In this document: positions 1 to 8,234 of the stretch, piece by piece
How the letters are laid out: every line of letters begins with the position of its first letter
Numbering within the stretch: the stretch's first letter is position 1
Source: Balneolaceae bacterium UBA3186
GTDB taxonomy: Bacteria > Bacteroidota > Rhodothermia > Balneolales > Balneolaceae
Reading direction: 5' to 3'
Assembly: GCA_002364085.1 (NCBI GenBank)
Contig: DEXK01000014.1
Location: 165,516-201,439, forward strand
DNA length: 35,924 nt
Made by a program: the position numbers and the translations under genes
Notes under the pieces: generated by a model
Seen by the model: the letters and a program-made list of their open reading frames with translations, nothing else
Databases searched by the model: none
What the model was told of the DNA's origin: nothing

Positions 1-91
1 TCATGAATTGTCCCTACGGATTAAATGTCCCATTCTTACGCTTGAATGAGAACGGTATTTCTATTTGAAGAGATAATTCATATCGTCTGAA
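1..91. other. window edge, no gene supported
   Basis: Ninety-one bases precede the first gene. One plus-strand frame is open from base 2 to a TGA at 47-49 and could be the last 15 codons of a gene lying upstream, but nothing confirms it. No clear promoter or strong ribosome binding site is visible before the ATG at 92. Confidence 0.3.
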
Positions 92-814
92 ATGTTCAGA
101 AGAAAGAAGGCAGAAACTACCTACGAATTATTAGTTGACGGGAATAAAATTCAGGTCACCCGAAAGCGGATCAAGACCCTTAGATTGAAAGTGAATACCG
201 CCACTAAAAAGATCAGGGTTTCTTGTCCATACAGAGTTTCCGAACAAGAGCTCATCGATTTTGTTCAATCCAAAAGAAGCTGGATCGAAAAACATCTCTC
301 TAAAAAGATTCCTCCTGCCAAAAAAGAACTTCCCATTAATTATGTAGAAGGAGATCGAATACCTTTCCGGGGAGAGGAGTATATACTTCATCTCAGAACC
401 GGTGCTAAAAAGACTTCAGTGAGGATTGAGGTAAAGGCAATGATTCTTGCTTCAAAGTCAGAACTGAACAAAGAAAAAAAAGAAAAGGCAATTCATGAAT
501 TTTATCGCACGCACCTGAAAAATGAGATACCTAAGCTCATCGAAAAATGGGAACCGATCATGAAGGTCTCGGTGAATGAGTTCGGGGTTAAAAAAATGAA
601 AACCAGATGGGGGACTTGTAATATCAGAGATAAACGAATCTGGTTGAGTTTAGAACTGGCTAAAAAATCACCCGAGTTATTGGAATATGTGGTAGTTCAC
701 GAGTTGGTACACCTTCATGAACGCTTGCACAATCAGCGTTTCAAAAATTTTATGACTCGGTTTCTGCCAAACTGGAAAGAACTGCAGAAGCAGTTGAATG
801 GAAGGATTGATTGA
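92..814 (+). CDS. YgjP-like (DUF45) zinc metallopeptidase
   Basis: This 240-residue protein has the hallmarks of the YgjP/DUF45 family, often annotated as M48-family or SprT-like metallopeptidase. A zinc motif HELVH lies at residues 203-207, followed by His213, and is preceded by the family motif TRWGTCN near residues 171-177. The N-terminal half (about 1-130) is basic and lysine-rich and probably a small beta domain. There is no signal peptide or membrane segment, so it should be cytoplasmic. The length fits the family. In the family His203, His207 and probably His213 bind the metal and Glu204 is the general base; the physiological substrate is not settled. It stands alone, with a 298-bp gap before the next gene in the same direction. 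The family call is firm, the function is not. Confidence 0.85.
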   Translation: MFRRKKAETTYELLVDGNKIQVTRKRIKTLRLKVNTATKKIRVSCPYRVSEQELIDFVQSKRSWIEKHLSKKIPPAKKELPINYVEGDRIPFRGEEYILHLRTGAKKTSVRIEVKAMILASKSELNKEKKEKAIHEFYRTHLKNEIPKLIEKWEPIMKVSVNEFGVKKMKTRWGTCNIRDKRIWLSLELAKKSPELLEYVVVHELVHLHERLHNQRFKNFMTRFLPNWKELQKQLNGRID

Positions 815-1112
815 CCGGGTTAGGACTTAAGACGGATAAGTTAGCATGATAAGGATGCGTCTGCGATGTCGGAATCTGGATCGTTATCAAGAGTGCAGTC
901 TTCATATAAATTCAGATCTCGGGCATACGCCGCGAGATGATCGAATTCTTTTTTAACAACCCTTCACTCGAGGGAGTGCGGTTTTTGGCTTGCCAAAAAA
1001 ATGGAGCATGTCGGGCTTGGATTTGCAAACGCCCAAATACAAATTTTAAACACATTAGAACTCATATTTAATTATTCTAAGCCACTAACTATCAGAAATC
1101 AATCAGATTAAG
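815..1112. other. structured intergenic region, no ORF
   Basis: This gap holds no credible gene but several inverted repeats. Bases 916-938 form ATCTCGGGC/GCC-G-CGAGAT with a 4-nt loop and one bulged G. Bases 965-978 form CACTC/GAGTG. Bases 982-999 form the perfect TTTTTGGC/GCCAAAAA with a 2-nt spacer. A short T run lies at 949-954, about ten bases after the first hairpin, which is far for a standard terminator of the upstream gene. It looks less AT-rich than the flanking gaps. It could be terminators, an untranslated leader of the gene at 1113, a small RNA, or a decayed repeat. Confidence 0.4.
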
Positions 1113-4100
1113 ATGAAACGATTTACTTCCTTACTTACCCTTGTGTTGATAATCAGCGCAACATCACTTTTTGCCCAAAGATCAGATAAAGACTCCCGTT
1201 ACGATATTGCCTGGAATAGCCTTGAATTCAGAAGCATTGGACCGGCTTTTACTTCCGGAAGGATCTCAGATTTTGCTGTAAATCCTGACAACCACAGTGA
1301 GTTTTATATTGCAACGGCATCAGGTGGAGTTTGGAAAACGGAGAATGGCGGTATTAGTCTTAAGCCGGTTTTTGATAACGAAGGCTCTTACTCCATCGGT
1401 TTTGTAGCGATGGATCCAAACAATCACAATGTAGTTTGGGTTGGAACGGGAGAAAATAACAATCAGCGAAGTGTTGCTTACGGCGATGGAGTATACAAAT
1501 CTATTGATGGAGGCAAAAGCTGGAAACACATGGGATTGAAGAATTCTGAGCATATCGGAATGATAGAAATTGATCCCAGAGATTCGGATGTGGTTTATGT
1601 AGCAGCAACGGGACCGCTTTGGAGTTCCGGCGGAGATCGTGGGCTGTACAAAACTACGGATGGTGGCGAGAATTGGGAGAAAGTATTGGAGATCAGCGAG
1701 CACACAGGAGTAAATGAAGTTCATATGGATCCGAGAAATCCCGATGTATTGTATGCAACGGCTCACCAGAGAAGAAGAAGGGTATTTACTTATATCAGTG
1801 GAGGACCTGAATCTGCAGTTTATAAATCAACGGATGCCGGAAAAACATGGAAGAAAACCATGAGAGGAATGCCAAGCGGAGACATCGGAAGAATCGGAAT
1901 GGATATCTCACCGGCCAACCCAGATGTGATTTACGCTTCTGTTGAGGCGGAATCAGGAAAAAGTGGGTTTTATCGTTCTGATGACAGAGGAGAATCGTGG
2001 GAAAAGCAGAGTAATTATTCATCAAGCGGAAATTATTATCAGGAAGTGATTGCGGATCCTGTGGATGTAGATCTGGTGTATGTAATGAACACATATTCCG
2101 GCGTCTCTGAAGATGGTGGAAAGACGTTCAACAACGTAGGCGAGAAGAATAAGCATATTGATAATCACGCTTTATGGATCAATCCTGATAATCCGAATCA
2201 CTTGTTAAACGGGAATGATGGTGGAGTGTATGAGTCGTTTGATAGAGGTAAAACATGGAGATTTTTTACTAATCTTCCGGTAACACAATTCTATAAAGTA
2301 GCCGCTGATAATGCAGAGCCATTTTATAATATCTATGGTGGAACTCAGGATAATTTCACTTTGGGCGGGCCTTCCCGAACAAACGCTACAACCGGAATCA
2401 ACGATGACGAATGGTTTGTAACCGTACTTGGTGATGGATTTGAACCGCATGTTGATCCAACCAATCCGAATATTGTGTATGCACAATCGCAGTATGGTGG
2501 ATTAGCACGGTTTGACAAGCAAAGTGGTGAACAGCAGAATATCAGGCCGCAAGCTCCTGATGCTGATTATGATTATAACTGGAACTGGGATTCTCCTTTT
2601 TTTATAAGTACTCATGATAATAAGAGACTTTATTTTGCATCCGATCGTGTTCTCAGAAGTGATGATATGGGACAAAATTGGAGAGAAGTTAGTGGTGACC
2701 TTACGCGCCAACTGGATCGAAATACATTCGAAGTGATGGATAAAGTGTGGCCGATGGACGCTATCGCGAAAAATGCTTCTACTTCAGTGTATGGAAGTAT
2801 TGTTGCACTTGCAGAATCTCCTCTGGATGAAAACCTATTGTACGCCGGAACAGATGACGGATTGGTTCATGTATCAGAAGATGGTGGCGAAACCTGGATG
2901 AAATACGATAAATTTCCGGGAGTGCCTGATATGGTGTATGTAAATGAGTTGATCGCATCAGAGCACGACAGAAATACCGTTTATGTAGCATTTAATAATC
3001 ACAAGAACGGCGATTTTAAGCCGTACATTTTAAAAAGTACAAACTTAGGTAAGTCGTGGAAATCAATAGCGAATAATCTGCCGGAAAGAGGTTCAGTGTA
3101 TTCTATTGCAGAAGATTTTGAAACAGGGAATCTGTTATTCGTTGGAACAGAATTCAGCTTGTTTGCTTCTATTGATGGAGGGGCATACTGGAAAGAGCTG
3201 AACAAAGGATTACCTACCATCGCTGTTCGTGATATTGATATTCAGAAAAGGGAGAATGATCTGGTTTTGGGAACTTTCGGTCGTAGTTTTTACGTGATGG
3301 ATGATTATTCTGCTCTTCAGGAATTATCAAAAGAAGTTGCAGACAAAGAAGCTCATTTATTTTCTACAAGATATGCTTATCAATACCAGCCGTACAGCAG
3401 AATTGCAGCAAGTAATACCATCAGTTGGTTGGGACCAAAAGGATTTCAGGGCGAGGATTATTTTTTGGGTGAAAACCCTGAGTTCGGAGCGGCATTTACT
3501 TATTACTTGAAAGACGGATACAAAACTAAAAAAGCTATTCGTGAAGCAGAAGAAGCCAAGAAACGAAAAGACGGAGAGACAGTTTATTATCCAGCCTACG
3601 AACAGTTGAAGGCGGAAGAAGAGGAAGAGGCACCATTCCTGATCTTTACAGTTAAGGATGCCAATGGAGAAGTAGTTCGCGAATTAAAAACCTCTCCAAG
3701 AAAAGGGATCAATAGAATTTACTGGGACCTGACATATCCACAGATCACAAGATTAAATACCAGAGATGCTGATCAGTCTAAAGATTTTAGTTCAGGTTTG
3801 ATGGTTCTTCCTGGAATGTATACTGTTGAGTTATCAAAAAGCATTGATGGAGAAGTTACTCTGCTTACCGAAGCACAGAGCTTTGAAGTAAGACCACTGG
3901 GCAATGTAACTTTACCGGCAGAAGATCCTGAAGCAATGTTGGCTTTTCATAAGCAACTAAATCAGCTTTCAAAAGCAGCGAACAGCGCAAGAAACGCGGC
4001 TGGAGAAGCTCAGGAACGACTTCAATATTACAAAGGTGCATTAAAAGCTCTTGGTAGTGATGCACCATCCGGCTTAGCTTCAGATATTGAACAGTTGGAA

Positions 4101-4400
4101 GAAAAAATGGACGAAATTAATATGATCATGTTTGGTGATCGACTAGCGGGACGCTTGGAAATTCAACGAGCTCCATCGTTAAATTCCAGAATAAATAATG
4201 CGATTGGTGCCGGAACTTCTTCAACCTCTGATCCAACTGGAACGTCAAAACGGGTTGCTGAAATTGCTAAGAAACAGTTGAAACCTGTAATTGAAATGCT
4301 AAAAGAGATCATGAATACAGATATTCCTGAAATCGATAGTAAACTTAAGGGAACAGATGCACCTTGGACGCCGGGAAGAGTGTTGGAGATTGATTGGTAA
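1113..4400 (+). CDS. secreted VPS10/BNR-repeat beta-propeller protein
   Basis: A 1095-residue exported protein. Residues 1-22 are a signal peptide ending ATSLFAQ. At least nine Asp-box (BNR, SxDxGxxW) repeats follow, for example YKSIDGGKSW near residue 128, YKTTDGGENW near 178, YKSTDAGKTW near 236, YRSDDRGESW near 286, HVSEDGGETW near 585 and FASIDGGAYW near 684. This matches the sortilin/VPS10-like propellers of Bacteroidota, usually labelled glycosyl hydrolase without proof. Residues about 845-935 look like a beta-sandwich (VKDANGEVVRELKTSPRKG), and about 940-1075 contains a helical, Gln/Ala/Glu-rich segment. No lipobox or type IX sorting domain is obvious, so it may be periplasmic or surface-bound by other means. 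It is likely monocistronic and ends at a strong hairpin. Its ligand is unknown, and enzymatic activity should not be assumed. Confidence 0.85.
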   Translation: MKRFTSLLTLVLIISATSLFAQRSDKDSRYDIAWNSLEFRSIGPAFTSGRISDFAVNPDNHSEFYIATASGGVWKTENGGISLKPVFDNEGSYSIGFVAMDPNNHNVVWVGTGENNNQRSVAYGDGVYKSIDGGKSWKHMGLKNSEHIGMIEIDPRDSDVVYVAATGPLWSSGGDRGLYKTTDGGENWEKVLEISEHTGVNEVHMDPRNPDVLYATAHQRRRRVFTYISGGPESAVYKSTDAGKTWKKTMRGMPSGDIGRIGMDISPANPDVIYASVEAESGKSGFYRSDDRGESWEKQSNYSSSGNYYQEVIADPVDVDLVYVMNTYSGVSEDGGKTFNNVGEKNKHIDNHALWINPDNPNHLLNGNDGGVYESFDRGKTWRFFTNLPVTQFYKVAADNAEPFYNIYGGTQDNFTLGGPSRTNATTGINDDEWFVTVLGDGFEPHVDPTNPNIVYAQSQYGGLARFDKQSGEQQNIRPQAPDADYDYNWNWDSPFFISTHDNKRLYFASDRVLRSDDMGQNWREVSGDLTRQLDRNTFEVMDKVWPMDAIAKNASTSVYGSIVALAESPLDENLLYAGTDDGLVHVSEDGGETWMKYDKFPGVPDMVYVNELIASEHDRNTVYVAFNNHKNGDFKPYILKSTNLGKSWKSIANNLPERGSVYSIAEDFETGNLLFVGTEFSLFASIDGGAYWKELNKGLPTIAVRDIDIQKRENDLVLGTFGRSFYVMDDYSALQELSKEVADKEAHLFSTRYAYQYQPYSRIAASNTISWLGPKGFQGEDYFLGENPEFGAAFTYYLKDGYKTKKAIREAEEAKKRKDGETVYYPAYEQLKAEEEEEAPFLIFTVKDANGEVVRELKTSPRKGINRIYWDLTYPQITRLNTRDADQSKDFSSGLMVLPGMYTVELSKSIDGEVTLLTEAQSFEVRPLGNVTLPAEDPEAMLAFHKQLNQLSKAANSARNAAGEAQERLQYYKGALKALGSDAPSGLASDIEQLEEKMDEINMIMFGDRLAGRLEIQRAPSLNSRINNAIGAGTSSTSDPTGTSKRVAEIAKKQLKPVIEMLKEIMNTDIPEIDSKLKGTDAPWTPGRVLEIDW

Positions 4401-4413
4401 TTGATCATTTTCA

Positions 4414-4449
4414 ATATATAGGGACGTAGAATTTTACGTCCCTATATAT
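4414..4449. terminator. bidirectional terminator between convergent genes
   Basis: A perfect 15-bp stem (ATATATAGGGACGTA at 4414-4428 with its complement at 4435-4449) encloses a 6-nt loop. It lies in the 53-bp gap between two convergent genes. Read on either strand the 3' side ends in an AU-rich run without a long U tract, but the symmetry and position fit a shared terminator. Confidence 0.8.
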
Positions 4450-4453
4450 AAAA

Positions 4454-6004
4454 TCAAACAAAGAAAAATACCAGCGCTGAATACATCACAATAGCTAAAC
4501 TGCCGGCAACCATTGCCAGTGGAAACTGTGTTTTCACATGATCCATAAGATCGCAACCGGTAGCTAAAGAAGACAAAATGGTTGTATCTGAAATAGGGGA
4601 ACATTGATCACCAAAAACGGAACCACCGATCACCGCTGAAAAGCATAATGTCAGGAAAAAAGGATCGGGAACTATTGCCCAAGCCAATGGGATAGCGACA
4701 GGGAATACCACCGCATAGGTTCCCCAAGAAGTACCGGTAGAGAAGGCGATGATCATGCAAAAAACCATCAATAAACCAGGAAGAACTACAGGATTAATAA
4801 TTCCGCCCACAATATCAACCACATAAGCGGCTGTACCAACGGCATCAGCTACTTCTTTAAGTGTAACGGCAAAAGCCAGAATAATGGCACCAATGGTTAC
4901 ACCTTTACAGCCATCTACAAATCCGTCGATGGCATCTTGTAATTTCATCCCTTTGGCAACCGCTATTCCGATTCCGGCTAAAACAGCTAAAACAAATGCT
5001 TCGGCAATTAATAAAATAGAATCGTCACCTTTATCCTGAACGAAAAAAGTATAGAAGAAAGGGATAATAGCAACACCAAGTAATGTTCCGATCGGACCGA
5101 AGAAATCGATCAATCCGGGTTTATAGCCCTCCGGAATTTTTTGTTCAGTAAGTTCATCCGCAGCCATTGGTGTAGCTCCGTCTCTGTCTAATTTGCCTTC
5201 TTCTCGGGAACGACGAATAGCTTCCCGCATTTGCTTACCGGGAATCCAAGGAAGTTTTTCCCATGCAAAAAGGAACGTTAGAATAATGGAAAAAATGGCA
5301 TAGAAATTAAAAGGAAGAGCTGTTAAGAAAAAATTGATCCCATCCTGAGTAGTTTCGAAAAGAGCATTGGTACCGATCACCAAACCTGCTACATAAATAG
5401 GCCATACATTAAATGGAATCAGCGTTGCAATAGGTGAAGCGGTTGAATCGACTACATAAGAAAGTTCTTCATGAGAAACTTTGTGTTTGTCGGCGATTGG
5501 GCGAACAGTAGCTCCGGTAAGAATAGTACTTATCGTTCCGCCCTGATGGAAAACTATTCCCATAAACCAAGTAAACAGTTTAGCAGAAACAGGACCTTTT
5601 ACCATTTTCTCACTTGCCCATCGTGCAAATTTTTCGGCGCCACCTGTCCTTGTCCAAATACCGATCAATCCTCCTAATGCCCAGAGATAAACCAGAAGAA
5701 TAAGGGCAAAACTCTCTGTTCCAATAGATGGAATCAGAAATTCTTGAACAACATTGATTTTATTAGAGATTACAGCCCCCAGACAAATCCCCATGAACAA
5801 AGAGCTGGCAACTTCTCCGGTATAAAAAGCAAGAAAGATGGCAAGCAACGGGGGCGTGATCGACCAAAAACCAAAATGACCGTTTTCCTGAACAAATCCG
5901 TCTGAAAAATAGATCGCAATAACAGAGATAATAAATGTGAGAATAGCTCCCTGAATAATTTTTTTTCTGATGGCGGGATCGGCGAATTTTTCTTTAATGC
6001 TCAC
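4454..6004 (-). CDS. NhaC-family Na+/H+ antiporter
   Basis: A 516-residue polytopic inner-membrane protein with about 11-13 hydrophobic segments. It matches the NhaC-type antiporter family (PF03553). Typical stretches are the FHQGGT and TGATVRP region in the first half, FSTGTSWGTYA in the second half, and GSVFGDQCSPISDTT near the C-terminus. Family members exchange Na+ for H+, though some transport amino or organic acids, so the substrate is inferred. The start is a GTG codon (complement of 6002-6004, MSIKEKF); no strong ribosome binding site precedes it and the next Met is far downstream, inside the membrane region. A heptamer tandem repeat lies 80-107 bp upstream. It converges on the propeller gene and shares its terminator. 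Confidence 0.88.
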   Translation of the reverse strand: MSIKEKFADPAIRKKIIQGAILTFIISVIAIYFSDGFVQENGHFGFWSITPPLLAIFLAFYTGEVASSLFMGICLGAVISNKINVVQEFLIPSIGTESFALILLVYLWALGGLIGIWTRTGGAEKFARWASEKMVKGPVSAKLFTWFMGIVFHQGGTISTILTGATVRPIADKHKVSHEELSYVVDSTASPIATLIPFNVWPIYVAGLVIGTNALFETTQDGINFFLTALPFNFYAIFSIILTFLFAWEKLPWIPGKQMREAIRRSREEGKLDRDGATPMAADELTEQKIPEGYKPGLIDFFGPIGTLLGVAIIPFFYTFFVQDKGDDSILLIAEAFVLAVLAGIGIAVAKGMKLQDAIDGFVDGCKGVTIGAIILAFAVTLKEVADAVGTAAYVVDIVGGIINPVVLPGLLMVFCMIIAFSTGTSWGTYAVVFPVAIPLAWAIVPDPFFLTLCFSAVIGGSVFGDQCSPISDTTILSSLATGCDLMDHVKTQFPLAMVAGSLAIVMYSALVFFFV

Positions 6005-6083
6005 AATATCTGATTATTTACTGGGATTGAATACGAGCTAAATAAAAGACATTCTCTGTAAAAGAGCCAAAAGTATATTATTT

Positions 6084-6111
6084 GGTTATTGGTTATTGGT
6101 TATTGGTTATT
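6084..6111. repeat. 4 x 7-bp tandem repeat (GGTTATT)
   Basis: Four perfect back-to-back copies of GGTTATT (AATAACC on the minus strand), preceded by a partial unit. The repeat fills much of the 109-bp gap between two minus-strand genes, ending just before the stop codon of the ABC-F gene and lying in the promoter region of the antiporter gene. Confidence 0.9.
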
Positions 6112-6113
6112 CA

Positions 6114-7997
6114 TCATGCTCGTTCCGCCAACTCCAGCCATCTAAACTCTTTTTCTTCCAATTCTTCCTTTAAAGCACTGAATGTTTCGGAAAGCTCCTG
6201 AAGTTTTTCATAATCCAGGTCAGAGTTGCTCATCTGGATGTGAATTGCAGATTTTTTCTTTTCAAGCTCTTCGATCTCTTTTTCCAGCTTTTGATATTCT
6301 TTTCGCTCATTAAAACTGAGTTTTTCGGAATCAGAGTTTGACGGTTTGGGATGGTCTGACTTCTTCTTTTCTGAGGAATTGTTTTTTTCCCCACTTTCTT
6401 GTTCAGTTTTTAAAGCTCTGTATTCAGAATAAGTGCCGTTGAAATCGTTTACTACTCCATTTCCTTCAAACACAAAATAATGTTCTACTAAGTTATCCAT
6501 GAAATAGCGATCATGAGATACAATGATCAGGCAACCACCAAAGTTGGAAAGAAATCCTTCCAGTTTTTCTAAAGTGATAAGATCAAGATCATTTGTAGGC
6601 TCATCAAGGATCAGAAAGTTTGGGTTTTTGATCAGCACCATCATCAATCCAAGACGACGTTTTTCTCCACCACTTAGTTTTGAAACAGGAGTGTATTGCA
6701 TCTTGGAATCGAACATAAAATGCTCCAGGAACTGAGAAACAGAAATGGTATCGCCGTTTGCCAGCACGATTACTTCCGCAATCTCTTTGATGACATCGAT
6801 CACTCTTTCTTTTTCTTTGATCTCTATACCGGATTGTTTGTAATGTCCGTAAACGATGGTTTGACCCGAATTTACTTCTCCTGAATCAATGGGTTCTTCT
6901 CCGGTAATGATCTTCAGGAAAGTACTTTTACCAACTCCGTTCTTTCCAATGATCCCAATTCGTTCTCCCTTGTTGAAAGAATATTCGAAGTCTTTCAGAA
7001 TAACAAGATCATCAAAGCTTTTGCTTACATTTTTGAGTTCCAGAACTTGTCCGCCAATGCGGGACATATCTACTTCCAGCTTTACTTCTTGCTTTACTTT
7101 TCCTGATTTTGCTTTCTTTTCTGTTTGGTAAAAAGCATCTATTCTGGATTTAGATTTTGTAGTACGGGCTTTTGGCTGGCGACGCATCCACTCTTGCTCT
7201 TTCTTCATCAACTTGCCGGCTTTGGCAATTTCCGTAGCGTAAACCTCTTCACGTTCGGCCTTCTTTTGGAGGAAATACTCGTAATTCCCTTTGTGGTGAT
7301 AAAGTTGACCATCTTCGATTTCTAAGATGTGATTACAAACCCTGTCCAGAAAATATCTGTCGTGAGTTACCATCAATAGAGTCATGGTGCTTTTGGTAAG
7401 GTAAGCTTCCAGCCACTCGATCATTTCAACATCCAAGTGATTGGTTGGCTCATCCAGGATCAAGAGGTCAGGATCATCTAATAATGCAAATGCCAGAGCT
7501 ACCCGTTTTCTTTGCCCACCAGACAGAGATGAAATGGATTGATCCAGATCATGAATATTTAATACGCTTAAAATTTGATGCAGTCGTTGTTCATAATCCC
7601 AGGCATTTGCAGCATCCATTTTTGCGAGTGCTTTATCAAATGCTTCCTGAGTTTTCTCATTGTAATCTTCAGCTTGTGCTGCTACGGCTTTTTCGTATTG
7701 CTGAACAACTTTCACCATTTCATTTTCGCCATGCGAGATGAATTGGTTGATGGTCATGGAATCGTCAAGTTCAGGTTCTTGCTCGAGAATAGCTACTTTG
7801 ACTCCATTTCGGATCATGACTTCCCCTGAGTCAGGTGTTTCTTTCCCAGCTAATATTTTTAACAAAGTTGACTTACCAACACCATTTTGGGCAATTAGCG
7901 CAGTTTTGTCTCCTTTTGAGATTCCAAAAGTGAGGTCCTCGAATAAAAGTTTAAGCCCGTATTTTTTACCTAGGTTTTCTGTGGAAAGGTACGTCAT
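6114..7997 (-). CDS. uup: ABC-F family ATPase, Uup type
   Basis: A 627-residue cytoplasmic protein with two ABC ATPase domains and no membrane segments. The first Walker A is AQNGVGKST (residues 36-44; Ala replaces the usual first Gly), with the signature LSGGQRKRVAL and Walker B LLILDEPTNHLD. The second domain has GKNGVGKST, LSGGEKRR and FLILDEPTNDLD. A Lys/Arg-rich linker containing RRQPKARTTKSKSR corresponds to the ABC-F inter-domain region. The C-terminal 75 residues form a Glu/Lys-rich coiled coil, the mark of Uup rather than EttA or YbiT. ABC-F proteins bind the ribosomal E site; Uup is linked to ribosome function and, through its coiled coil, to DNA-related phenotypes. It is transcribed divergently from the large gene at 8235. 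The exact subfamily is less certain than the family. Confidence 0.88.
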   Translation of the reverse strand: MTYLSTENLGKKYGLKLLFEDLTFGISKGDKTALIAQNGVGKSTLLKILAGKETPDSGEVMIRNGVKVAILEQEPELDDSMTINQFISHGENEMVKVVQQYEKAVAAQAEDYNEKTQEAFDKALAKMDAANAWDYEQRLHQILSVLNIHDLDQSISSLSGGQRKRVALAFALLDDPDLLILDEPTNHLDVEMIEWLEAYLTKSTMTLLMVTHDRYFLDRVCNHILEIEDGQLYHHKGNYEYFLQKKAEREEVYATEIAKAGKLMKKEQEWMRRQPKARTTKSKSRIDAFYQTEKKAKSGKVKQEVKLEVDMSRIGGQVLELKNVSKSFDDLVILKDFEYSFNKGERIGIIGKNGVGKSTFLKIITGEEPIDSGEVNSGQTIVYGHYKQSGIEIKEKERVIDVIKEIAEVIVLANGDTISVSQFLEHFMFDSKMQYTPVSKLSGGEKRRLGLMMVLIKNPNFLILDEPTNDLDLITLEKLEGFLSNFGGCLIIVSHDRYFMDNLVEHYFVFEGNGVVNDFNGTYSEYRALKTEQESGEKNNSSEKKKSDHPKPSNSDSEKLSFNERKEYQKLEKEIEELEKKKSAIHIQMSNSDLDYEKLQELSETFSALKEELEEKEFRWLELAERA

Positions 7998-8159
7998 GTA
8001 TGATTTGAAATAGTAGTCTTGATGAAGTAGGTAATATACAGCTATTATTAATGCATTCGTGAGCTTAGTTCAGATTTAATTAATGAAATGAATTAATGGG
8101 TTTGAATGATCAATTCTAAGTCCTCAAAGTTTGTGCAAAGCCTCACCAAAGTGCCGGAT

Positions 8160-8190
8160 TTTGAATAATTGAATAAAATTATTTTATTTG
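8160..8190 (+). promoter_or_regulatory. candidate Bacteroidota-type promoter
   Basis: TTTG at 8160-8163 is followed after 19 bases by TTTATTTG at 8183-8190, one mismatch from the TAnnTTTG -7 element used by the Bacteroidota primary sigma factor. It lies 45 bp before the start codon of the large secreted gene. This is a pattern match in AT-rich DNA and could arise by chance. Confidence 0.35.
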
Positions 8191-8234
8191 GTGAAAAATC
8201 AGGTTAAGTAGGTTTAAAAATAATAGAGGGTAAT

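Noticed and set aside
1320..1766. 148-codon minus-strand open frame inside the VPS10/BNR gene
   Set aside because: It is fully contained in a convincing gene with clear repeats and has no family features.
1113..4400. Classifying the BNR-repeat protein as a glycoside hydrolase
   Set aside because: Asp-box propellers are structural; no catalytic residues of a sialidase or other hydrolase could be identified.
7445..8013. Plus-strand open frames opposite the Uup gene
   Set aside because: These are shadows of the conserved ATPase domain; several overlap each other and none resembles a protein family.
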